From positions 1 to 48,879 of the forward strand of contig MESE01000105.1 in assembly GCA_001770855.1 (NCBI GenBank): a stretch of 48,879 nt of DNA, written 5' to 3'. Source of the stretch: Burkholderiales bacterium RIFCSPLOWO2_02_FULL_57_36. GTDB lineage: Bacteria; Pseudomonadota; Gammaproteobacteria; Burkholderiales; Burkholderiaceae_D. The notes beneath the pieces were generated by a model. That model searched no databases, had not been told where the DNA came from, and saw only the letters and a program-made list of their open reading frames with translations. Of this stretch, positions 33,969 through 43,900 are shown in pieces. How positions within the stretch are numbered: position 1 is the stretch's first letter; the number at the start of each line of letters is the position of its first letter. A program made the translations under genes and the position numbers.

Positions 33969-34877
33969 TTATACGCCGACGGCACCGAAGAAATCCTGCA
34001 GTGCGCGAACCAGCGCCCGCGGCGCGTCGCTCTGTACGTTGTGGCCCGAGCTCTCCACGCGGACCCACCGTCCCGACAGCAATTCGCGTGCAAGCTGCTC
34101 TGCATCCTCGTCACGAAAGACATCGCTGAACGCGCCGCGCACGACCAGCGTTGGGCACTGGATGCGGCGAACGTCCGCCCATAACTCGGACAATCCCGCC
34201 ACCATGTCGGGCGCTTTCGCCCTGCGCCAGCGGCGCTGGTCATGCTTCCAGGTCCACTTGCCGTTCGGCAGGCGCCGCAAGTTATGCAACAACCTGTTTC
34301 GTAACACGCGCTGCTGCCGCCGTATGCCGATCTGCGCTGCGCTTGCGACAAAGTGATTGATGGATTCAAGCTCGTCGACACTGGTCATGAATCGCCTGAT
34401 GCGTTCGGCGGCCGCGGCGTTGATCTTCGGTCCGACATCGACCAGCACAAGTCCGGCCATCTTGAGGCTGTGGCGTCCCGCGTAGACAATCGCGCTCAGC
34501 CCGCCCAGCGACATTCCGACGAGCACGAAGTCCTTCAGTCCCAAGGCATCCACAAACGCCTCCAGATCCTTCACTTCCGCTTCGACGCTATAGTCGCATT
34601 CCGGCGACCAGTCGCTTTCGCCGTGTCCGCGCAGGTCCAGAGCCAGGCAATGGTACTGCTCTCGCAAGGACAGGCAGACCAGGTCCCACGTATGCGCATT
34701 GAGGCCGCCGCCGTGAAGAAAGATCAGCGGCCGTCCGTTTTTTCCCCAGTCCAGATAGCGGAATCGCATCGATCCCAGCACGATCTGATGTGCGGCGGGC
34801 GGGACAAGCTGGACGCTGCCGAACCCGGCCAATTCTGTCGCCAGCTTCAGATTCTCAAGATAATCTTGTGGAGACAT
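33969..34877 (-). CDS. Alpha/beta hydrolase in polyketide operon
   Basis: From the ATG at 34877 the protein is 302 residues; an upstream TTG at 34916 would add 13 residues and has no better ribosome site. The fold is marked by FLHGGGLNAHTWD, DLRGHGESDW, the elbow GMSLGG with its Ser nucleophile, and the C-terminal SSGHNVQSDAP His. It resembles esterases and C-C hydrolases of secondary metabolism. It follows the SDR gene by 76 bases on the same strand. It might release or cleave the polyketide or remove a protecting group. Confidence 0.87.
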   Translation of the reverse strand: MSPQDYLENLKLATELAGFGSVQLVPPAAHQIVLGSMRFRYLDWGKNGRPLIFLHGGGLNAHTWDLVCLSLREQYHCLALDLRGHGESDWSPECDYSVEAEVKDLEAFVDALGLKDFVLVGMSLGGLSAIVYAGRHSLKMAGLVLVDVGPKINAAAAERIRRFMTSVDELESINHFVASAAQIGIRRQQRVLRNRLLHNLRRLPNGKWTWKHDQRRWRRAKAPDMVAGLSELWADVRRIQCPTLVVRGAFSDVFRDEDAEQLARELLSGRWVRVESSGHNVQSDAPRALVRALQDFFGAVGV

Positions 34878-34953
34878 CGCCGTGCATTCGCGCTCAGTTT
34901 GAGTGCCGCGATTCAAAGCGGCCGCACGACGCTGTAGGCGACACGATCCACGG

Positions 34954-35838
34954 TCAAGTCGGTGCCCGAGCTCGCCGCTTTGCTTCCGCGGCCATTTCCT
35001 TGAACAGGGCCAGGTTCATCGTCGCGGGGTGACTGCCGGGTACGACGCTGTAATCGCTGAAATCGGCGACACCGCCGTATCGGCTCAGAATCTCTTCATC
35101 GATCAGCGCCTGCCCTGTGAACGCATGCGGGTCCTGCTGCAGAATCAGCATCACCGCATCGACCAGGATGTCGCTGCGCCGCCAGTCCTTGGGTTGGCCG
35201 AAGCCAAAGGTGGCGGTGACCAAAGATTCGATCAGCGTACGCGGCCACAGGGAATTGCACGCGATGCCGGTACCTTTCAGTTCATCTCCGAGGCCGTGCG
35301 CGATCAGCGTCGCGCCCAGCTTCGATGTGAGATAAGCGATCATGCCGGCCGAGTTTGTCGCCTGCTGCTGCAAAGGCGGCCCCATATTAATGATGTGTCC
35401 CCAGCCATTGGCGGCCATGTGCGGCAAACACAACCGTGTGAGCAGGAACGGCGCCTTGAAGTTGACGTCCAGAACCAGGTTCAAGCGGCTTTCGTCGGTA
35501 TCGGCCAGCGACTGAATCCAGATCGCTCCTGCGTTGTTGATCAGGATATCGATGCGCCCGAAATTTTCGAGCGTGGTGTCGACGACGCGCTGAAGATCCG
35601 CGGGATTGCGCACGTCGCATTGAATGGCGCAGGCGTTACCGCCGGCTTCGTGTATTTCCCGCACCGTGTCGTGGATCGTTCCCGGAAGCCGGGCATGCGG
35701 CTCCGCGGTCTTTGAAGCCACCACCACGCGCACGCCCGCGCCGGCCAGGCGCAATGCAATGGCCTTGCCGATACCGCGGCTGGCGCCCGTCACGATTGCC
35801 ACCTTGTTTTCGAGTCCTGCAGTATTCATGGTTTCCAT
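34954..35838 (-). CDS. SDR of the HSDL2 type
   Basis: The 294-residue short-chain dehydrogenase has TGASRGIGKAIA near the start, NNAGAIW and YLTSKLG (YxxxK). Its pattern TVREIHEAGGNACAIQCDVR, HIINMGPPL, NSLWPRT and FTGQALIDEEIL matches hydroxysteroid-dehydrogenase-like 2 (HSDL2) proteins rather than FabG. In that group the catalytic Ser lies in a Gly/Pro-rich segment. It probably oxidises or reduces a long-chain or aromatic alcohol or ketone. It begins 19 bases after the hotdog gene in the polyketide operon, so a tailoring role is likely. A second ATG three codons in is an alternative start. Confidence 0.87.
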   Translation of the reverse strand: METMNTAGLENKVAIVTGASRGIGKAIALRLAGAGVRVVVASKTAEPHARLPGTIHDTVREIHEAGGNACAIQCDVRNPADLQRVVDTTLENFGRIDILINNAGAIWIQSLADTDESRLNLVLDVNFKAPFLLTRLCLPHMAANGWGHIINMGPPLQQQATNSAGMIAYLTSKLGATLIAHGLGDELKGTGIACNSLWPRTLIESLVTATFGFGQPKDWRRSDILVDAVMLILQQDPHAFTGQALIDEEILSRYGGVADFSDYSVVPGSHPATMNLALFKEMAAEAKRRARAPT

Positions 35839-35857
35839 GACGTCAATTCCCCTTTTC

Positions 35858-36319
35858 TCATCCTAGTTGCATCAGATTACTGGTCGAGGTGGCGACAAGC
35901 TGACCATCCTTGTTGAAGGCGTCGGCGGTCAAGTGCACAGCCCGGCGGCCGATTCTGCGGACCCGGGCATCGATCGAAATTGTCTCGCCGACCAGAATCG
36001 GCCGCACGAAGCTGGTTGCAATATCAATGCTGGTGGTAGGCCCCGCTGCCGCATAACAGAGCGGCGCCATTAAATTGTCGAATATCGCGCTCAGAAATCC
36101 GCCCTGCAATTGCCCGAGCGGATTCGCATATCTTTCTGGAACGACGACTTCTCCAACCAGCTTTTCGCCAGGAACATATTCGACATAACGCGTCTCGACC
36201 TCGCGTGCGCATTTGGGCGGCAGTTCCAGCTCCACACCTTTCGGCAGTGGAAAGGCACGCAATTTCGCGGAGAATGCTTCCACGATCGCATCGTGATCAT
36301 TAAAACTTTTGGCGTCCAT
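35858..36319 (-). CDS. PaaI-type hotdog thioesterase
   Basis: The 153-residue protein has the hotdog-fold thioesterase pattern of the PaaI family: NPLGQLQGGFLSAIFDNLMAPLCYAA, with the usual Gly-Gly and Asp, then ATSFVRPILVGETISIDARVRRIGRR. Such enzymes hydrolyse acyl-CoA or acyl-ACP thioesters, often as proofreading or release enzymes. AAGGA lies before its ATG. It sits 20 bases after the halogenase-like gene. With the internal TE of the polyketide synthase it gives two potential release or editing activities. Confidence 0.87.
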   Translation of the reverse strand: MDAKSFNDHDAIVEAFSAKLRAFPLPKGVELELPPKCAREVETRYVEYVPGEKLVGEVVVPERYANPLGQLQGGFLSAIFDNLMAPLCYAAAGPTTSIDIATSFVRPILVGETISIDARVRRIGRRAVHLTADAFNKDGQLVATSTSNLMQLG

Positions 36320-36339
36320 TGCCGGTCCTTTTTTGTGTA

Positions 36340-37938
36340 CTAAATAGCTGCATCGTCGTACATCGCGGCTACAACCGGTTCCATCTGAGCATGCGTCGCA
36401 GGCAGCGTTTTCCGCGCCACCGCGACCTCTCGCTCAATCTGTTCAGCCCATTCGCCAAAACGCTGGACGTGGGCGCGCATGTCGCGGAAGCATTCCTCGC
36501 GCGTCTTGTCCTTGATCAGTTCCAGATGGAGTCCCGCGCAGATCGGTGTCTTGCTGTACTCCACAAAAGTGTAGCGGTCCGGCTCGACGGCGACCGGCGC
36601 CCACTCCAGGAAAGCGTTCTGCACACGCTGGTTCAGCGCCAGATACTCCTGTGAAATCTCGTGGAATTCGTCCAGCGCATCAGCGTCGACGACGAATTTC
36701 CGGAACAGCATCTGGCACGGCAATGCCCAGTAAAAGCAGGTGTCCCATAACACTTTGGTGAACATGACCGGCGCCGAACCGAAGGTCTTGTACAAGCCGC
36801 GATAAAGCGCAAGATAGTTCGCCGCGACATCATCGAGAACGAAGCGATTGAAGCGCGCGGCGGCTTCTTCCGTCAACTGTCCCGCGCGATCCATCTCGAT
36901 CATTTTTACGGCGATGGTATTGGTGTAGCCGATAAAATCGCTGCCCGGACTATAGAATGCATCCAGAAACAGCGCCGCCTCGCCTACGCACGCCCATCGG
37001 CGGTGGGAGCAAATTTGGCTTGCGTGGTAACTGGCGTTCTTGATGACGCGGAAATCGAGCAGCTCGCCGTCCTGAATGAAGTTCGCCAGTGCCGGCTCGT
37101 GCCGGCGCAACCATTCAAGCGAGTTCTCGTAGGTGTTGTACCCCTGCACCGGGTGTATGGTCTCGTCGGTCACAATTCCGATACTGGTATTGCCGGACAC
37201 CAGCGGAATCATCCAGACCCAGTAGCCGTATCCCATCAGATGGTTGGTGGAGAACCAGCGGCGCTCCTGATGCGGCGGCTTCCACTGCGGCGTTGCAAGC
37301 CCGGCCATTTTTTCAACGTCGTACTCTCCTTTCATGCGCCACCATGCCGCGCTGATCTCGTGACCATTCTTGCGGCCCAGATCGAGCTTGCGATGCAGGA
37401 GCCGGCGGCGGCCGGTCGCGTCGACAAGAAAGCGGCATTGCAGCGTCCGCTCGGCATTATCGGCATCGCGCAGGTGAACGGTGTGCGGTTCCTCGTCGGT
37501 CGCCAGATCGACGTCGGTCACCGTGACGTTTTCCATCAGGGTGACGCCTTGCGCGTTGGCGACCATCTTGCGCAAGTCGTTTTCAAGTACGCCTCGGTCG
37601 ATCTGATAGGAAGGCACGCGCGGAAACTTGCGCGCACCAAGTTCCGGACGCTGCTGAAAAGGCCCCTGGGAATCACCGAAGAAGAGGCGCAGACCGAGTT
37701 TGTGGAGTTGGGATTTATTGAAGTAACCTTGCAAGCCGAGATGCTCGGTGAAGTAGTGCGCCCCACCCTCCACGCTTGCTTCGCCCACCTTGTGCGCCGC
37801 GGCCGGCAACGGCCCCGGAACCTTTTCCAATACGGCGATTGACAGCCCCGGCTGCGCGCGCTGCAGTTGCCGGGCGCAGGTCAGGCCGGCCAGGCCGCCG
37901 CCGCAAATGATGACATCGTAAGACTCTGGTGCGTTCAT
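36340..37938 (-). CDS. Flavin-dependent halogenase-family enzyme
   Basis: The 532-residue protein has an N-terminal FAD-binding motif (GGGLAG, 13-18), a second FAD segment GEAALFLDAFYSPGSDF, and the halogenase signature WxWxIP as Trp240-Val-Trp242-Met-Ile-Pro245. WxWxIP distinguishes flavin-dependent halogenases from monooxygenases. The length (~530) fits tryptophan/phenol-type halogenases. Its ATG overlaps the polyketide synthase stop (TAATG), so the two proteins are made together and probably act on one molecule. A flavin reductase partner is not encoded here. Chloride or bromide incorporation on a carrier-bound or free polyketide is inferred; a related oxidase or desaturase activity is the main alternative. 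Confidence 0.86.
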   Translation of the reverse strand: MNAPESYDVIICGGGLAGLTCARQLQRAQPGLSIAVLEKVPGPLPAAAHKVGEASVEGGAHYFTEHLGLQGYFNKSQLHKLGLRLFFGDSQGPFQQRPELGARKFPRVPSYQIDRGVLENDLRKMVANAQGVTLMENVTVTDVDLATDEEPHTVHLRDADNAERTLQCRFLVDATGRRRLLHRKLDLGRKNGHEISAAWWRMKGEYDVEKMAGLATPQWKPPHQERRWFSTNHLMGYGYWVWMIPLVSGNTSIGIVTDETIHPVQGYNTYENSLEWLRRHEPALANFIQDGELLDFRVIKNASYHASQICSHRRWACVGEAALFLDAFYSPGSDFIGYTNTIAVKMIEMDRAGQLTEEAAARFNRFVLDDVAANYLALYRGLYKTFGSAPVMFTKVLWDTCFYWALPCQMLFRKFVVDADALDEFHEISQEYLALNQRVQNAFLEWAPVAVEPDRYTFVEYSKTPICAGLHLELIKDKTREECFRDMRAHVQRFGEWAEQIEREVAVARKTLPATHAQMEPVVAAMYDDAAI

Positions 37939-40900
37939 TACTTATCCTCCGTTAAGGCCACAGGCTCATCGCTGTCCGGCGTGCTCATCTGGATAGACGA
38001 AAAACTGGGCAGGGTTCGCGCTTCCAGCTCGCGCCGAATGGTTTCGATAGGCCGCCTGTCCTTGCTCTTGATGAACAGATGCTCGCCCGGCACCTGCACG
38101 AAGGAGAACGTGCTGCTCGTCACGTCTCGCCATGCGCGCAGTTGTGCCGCATTGAACAAGTTGTCGTCCGTCCCCAACAGGCAGGTAATCGGACAACGCA
38201 GGCGTTCCTGTGCCGTATGACGATACAAGCCCAGCATTTTCAGTTCAGCCCGCATTGCGGGCATCAGCGGCGCCAGCCGCTGGCGATCGACCACAAAATC
38301 GGGAGCGATCAGCCGATTGCGCGTCAGTACTTGCAGCACATCGTCATCGGTGACGTTTTCGAGCATGTAATTTCCATCGATACCCTCCAGGCCTTCGACG
38401 TATTTCTCGACCAGTGCCGGTGCCGGCCAGCCCGCAATGACGAGTTTCAGCGGCGACTCGTCGAAGTGCGTCTGCAGATACTGGGCAACTTCATAGGCAA
38501 TCAAGCTACCCATGCAGTGGCCGTATATCGCAAAGCCCCGATCCAGGTACGGCAGGATGTTTTCCGCGATCGCCTTGACCAGCGCGGGCATGTCGTCGAT
38601 CGGTTTCTCATCCGCCCGATTGCCGCGGCCGGGATACTGAACGGCCATGATTTCAAATGCCGATCCAAACTCGTCCGGCCAGCTATTGAACACGGTGGCG
38701 CCACCACCGACGAACGGAAAGGTCAGCACGCGCATGGTTGCATTCTCCGAGTTCAATCGCGGCCAATGCACCCATGGGCTGGTTGGACTGCCGTCCATCG
38801 ATTCTTCCTGGTCTTCCGCCGCCTGCGCCTTGTCGCCGCTCACCAGTGCGCCCAGCTCGCCGGCGAGTTGCACGATCGTCGGTCCGCGCATCAAGCCCAT
38901 GGTCGGAAAATCGGTGCCAAGCTCGGTGGCGATCCAATTCCGGATCTGGCCTGCCATCAGCGAATCCATACCCAGATTGGTCAGTGATACCGTCACGTCC
39001 AGTTGCTCAGGCGGCATATCGAACACCTTGGCGATCTGCTGCGTGAGCGCGGTCTGAAGAACTTTCAAGGCATCCGGCTCGGCAAGGCCGCGCAACTCTT
39101 CGAGGATGCTGGATGAGTTGCGCTGGCTGGCGCCTTTCCCCGACTCCTCCGCAATGAGCTGACGGAAACGCTCCGTGTTGTTCACTACCGGGATGATGCT
39201 CGCCATCTTGACCCAATCGATGGAGAACACCGAGGCCGTGGCCGCTTTATAGGTAAGGCACTCCTCGATCACATGGAACGCACGTTCCGGTGTGACCGGC
39301 CGCCACCCCAGGCGTGCGAGCGTGTCGATCTTGGTACGCGCGACGTAGCCCACGTCGCTGATCACGCCCCAGTTGACCGTGAGCGCCGGGAGACCCAGCG
39401 CATGGCGGTGTTTGGCCAGCGCATCGAGGAAAGCATTGCCTGCCGCGTAGTTGCCCTGTCCAGGCGTGCCGACGACATAGCTCATCGACGAATACAGTAC
39501 AAACTGCTCGATCGGATGATCCAGTGTCAGCCTGTGCAGGTTCCATGCGCCATCCATCTTCGGTATGACGACGTTGAAGAACTGTTCCGCGCTCATCATG
39601 GCGAGCGGCGTATCGTCGAGCACCATTGCAGCGTGGTACACGCCGCGCAGCGGCGGAAGCGAGCGCAGCCGGACCAGAAGCGCCTTGACCGCGCCCTCGT
39701 CCGCGCAGTCGGCCTGCTCAAGAATCACATTCGCGCCGCGTGCGCGTATCTGCTCCAGTGCCGGTTGCTCTTCGGCCGATACCATGCCGCGCCGGCTCGC
39801 CAATACCACCGTACGCGCGCCCCGCTCCACCATCCACTGCGCGGTGCGAAGGCCGAAGCCGCTGACGCCGCCCGTGATGAGATAGGTGCCGTCCTCCCGG
39901 AATAGCGCATCTTTGGATTCCGGCGGAGCGACCGAGACCGCTTCATCGTCGCCAAAGGTCACAACGACTTTGCCGGTATGCTTGGCGCCGGACATGTAGC
40001 GAAACGCCGCTTCGATGTCGGCCGCATGGAACGCCGTTTGCGGCAAGGGTTGGAATATGCGGTCGCGGACCCGATCCATGAACTGCGTGAACACGTCCGA
40101 ACACAATGCCGGGTCCTCAAGCAACAGTCTGTCGATGTCAACGGCGGCATAGCTCAGATTCCGCTCGAACGGCTTGAGGCCAAGCTTGTAGTTTTCGTGA
40201 ATGTCCTGTTTGCCGATTTCGACGAAACGCCCGCCGGCACGCAGCAGGCCCAGGCTCAGCGGAATGAATTCGCCTCCCAGGGAATTCAGGACCAGGTCTA
40301 CCCCGGGACCTTTGCGGTCGTTTTGCGTGACCGCCCGAAGCTCGTTCGCAAATTCCGCCGAACGCGAATCGAAGACCTCGCTCACGCCCAGCGATTTGAG
40401 ATACTCGCGCTTTTCCGGTTTTCCGGCAGTCGCATAGACCTCCGCGCCCGCATCCAGCGCAATCTGGATCGCCGCGAGACCGACTCCACCGGCGCCGGCG
40501 TGAATCAGGACACGATCGCCCGCACGCAGGCGGCCGACATTGACCAGCGCGTGATACGCGGTGAGGAAAGCCATCGGCAGTGTAGTGCCTTCAGCCACGC
40601 TCATCGTGCCGGGGATGCGCATTGCGTATTGCGCGCGCGTCGTGACGTGGGACCCAAAGCAACCCACGGCAAAGGCACAGACGCGGTCTCCCACACGCAC
40701 ATGGGTAACGCCGGCACCGACCCGGGTCACTTCGCCGCAGCACTCGACGCCGAGGTTGGGGCCGTAGAAGCCGCCCAAGGTTGCGCTCTCCGACAACAGT
40801 CCGAGAGCGAGCATGACGTCGCGGAAGTTGAGCGCGGTTGCTTGAACGCGGATCTCGACTTCGCCTTCCTGCGGCGAAATGCGTTCGGCGCGCTCGTATT

Positions 40901-43900
40901 GAAGATTACGCAAGTCCCCGCCTTCACGCAGCGGCAAATGGAACGCGGTCTCCCCGGCATGCACATGCTCGCTGGCCGACGCCTTGAGAGCATCATAAGA
41001 AACCCGGCCCAGGCGATGAACATAACGCTGCCCCTCCCGGAACGCCACTTCCTCTTCGTTTTTCGATCCGGTCGCATACTCCTGGATCAAGAGTGAAGCA
41101 TCCGCGTCTGCTGCACCATTGGGATCGAGATCGATGATCTTTGCCGGCACGTCCGCTTGTTCGCAGACCAGCACGCGCAGCATGCCCCAGCTCGGAGTCT
41201 GCAGAAGCGAGACCGGCGCCCGCTTGCCGGATTTCGGTGCGACCGAGTGCGCGCCGCGGGTGCCGATCCAGAATCGCGGCCGTGTGTTCCACTCGGTCTT
41301 GCCATAGGCCTGCAGCAGTGCGATTGCGCTGTAGCAGCCGATTTGTTCGGCTGTTCTCACTTCCGCGGCTGTCGGCTCGGCGGTCATGAAGTCGAGATTC
41401 CACAGATGCAGCAGCCCCGCGCAACGATGTTCCGACTGAGCCGCTTCTCCGAGCACGCGCGCCAGATCGGCCACGCTGGTTGGGTCGACGACTACCTCGT
41501 GCTCGCCGATCCGGCGATAGGCATCGCCGCGCCGCACCAGGACGCTGCCCGCGCCCCGGTCGCCGAGATTCGCGATGAAACGGCGTCCTACGCCTTGCTC
41601 GTCGTCCAGCACCACCCATGCGCCATCCGGAACGACGTCATCCTCTTGCGGCAACGCGATGTCCGGCATCTGGGCGATGATGACCGGATTTCCCGATTCC
41701 GTCTCATCCCTGGTATCGGAGAGAAGCGCACTGCCCGCGAAACCGAGAGACTGCAGGAACGTGCGCCAGCGGTTCTCGGTGAGCAGCGGATAGTCCGGCC
41801 GCAGCGCCGAGTCGTTGAACTTCCACCAGCCCTCGGTCGTGCCGAAGGTCAGATCGACCCAGTGCGGCGGCGGGTAGACGGCCTCGATCACCAGCAGATA
41901 GCCGCCGGCCGTGATCAGTCCCTTGACGGTGTTTAGCGTTTGAGTGAGGTCGGGGGTGGCGTGCAGCACATTGGACGCCACCACCAAGTCATAGTAGTGC
42001 GGCCGGAAGCCTTGCGCTTCGGGGTCTTTTTCGATATCCAGTTCGCGATATTCGATGAAATCGTATTCGCGGAAGCGTTCTTTCGCCTTGCCGAGGAAGA
42101 GCTGTCCGATATCGGTGAAGGCATACTCGGCGCGATCCGCCGGCAGTTCCGGCAACAGATGCGCCGTGACGCCTCCCGTTCCCGCGCCGATCTCCAGCAC
42201 GCGGAACGGGCGATCCGCAGGCAAATCAGCCAGCAGGCGGCGCAAGGCTTCGCGCGCCAGCTTGTTGCACTTCGCGGCGGAAAACGAGTTGTCGTAGAGG
42301 TCCGCCACGCCCGAGTATTCGGATTCCCTGAAGATGAGTTCGACCGGGTCCACCTTGCCGTTGAGTATGCCGGCCTGGTGTTGCCCGCAGCGCTCCAGGA
42401 GCCTGTATTCGGTGGCGAAACCCGGATGCTCGGTGCGCAAGGTTTCCATTTCCTGCGCCGTGTTGCGGCGCTCCGGCACCCGCTTGACGGTCCAGGCGTC
42501 AGCCTCTTTTTCGAGTATGCCGTAGTTCGCGAGGATGGAAAGCACGCGGCCGAAGTAGCGCATGCGCGGTTGGGCGATGCCTAACCGGGCGATGGCCTCG
42601 TCGGTAGTGAAACGGGCGCCCGGTTCGAACCGGAAGCCGAGTTCATGGAACGCCTCGGTCAGGTAGTCGACGCAGAGCTGATTGATCTTGGGCGCCGCGA
42701 CGTCGTGATACTCCCGGTTGATGGCCGAAACCCGCAACTCGTCGGTGAGCGGCTGCATGGCTGTTTCGATCTCGGGGACCGCAGGCAGGAAGTCCGCCGG
42801 CAATCGACGGGCCGTGCGATTCAAGCGATGGACCCAGGTGAAGTCATACACCCATTGCATGATGGCGCGCCGCTCGTCCTTCTGAAGGTTCAAGGCCTTG
42901 CTCTTGAAACCCTCCCAGCGAATCACCGGTTTACCGTCCGCGTTGAAAATCACGAAGGAACCTTCGCCGAAGTCCAGGTCTTCCTGTGGCGCCATCTGGC
43001 CGTAACTCCAGACTTCGTTTTCAGGCTTGCCATAGTAGGTGACGCGAGCGATGTTCACCGGCAGATAAATCGTCTTCAGATCGGTTTTCGTATCCAGCGT
43101 GACCGACAAGGCTTGTATCCCGGAGTCCAGAATCCCTGGAAAGATGCAATGGCGGCCGGCGCTCTCCAGCACCAGGTCCGGCGTTTTCATTCGCGTCAGC
43201 GACTTGCCATCGGTGCGCCACAAGCCCGTGATGGGCTTGAACGTAGGTCCTAATTGCAGGCCGTTCTTTTCATTGCGCCGATACATGTCATCGGGCGTCA
43301 TTTCTTCATCGCAGATCCGCTGCAGTTCGGCGAGATCGATGCGCTCGGTGCTGTCGGGCACCTGAAGCGAGACCCGGCCCGTCACGTGGAGACTCCATTC
43401 GCTCTGGTCGGGCTGCCGGGCATGCATCGCAAAGGACTTGTCGGGCCTGAGCGCCAGTTGCAGCGTCAACGCCGGCTGGTCTTCATAGACGAATAGCGCT
43501 TTGCGGAACTGAATGTCTTCCAGACAGAACGCCGCTTCGCCGTAGAGTTCCGAAAAACAGCCAAGAGCCATATCCATGTAACCCGCGGCCGGGAATACGA
43601 TCGGCCCCTGGACGCAGTGATCCTTCATCCAGGTGATTCGGCGGTCATCCAGCTCCACTTCCCACACGTGACGGTTCGGCTCGTCCGACGGCGGTATGTA
43701 GCGCCCGCGCAGCGGATGGCCCGAGGGCGGGTGACGCGTGGCGCGCGAGGCATCGGACTCGGACCAGTGCCGTTCGCGCTGCCATGGATACATGGGCAAT
43801 GGCACCCTGTTGCCGGACGCACCGGCCGTGGCGGCAAGATCCACCGGAACGCCCTCTACATACAGTTCGGCCGCCGAGCGCAACATGGCTTCCCGCTCGG

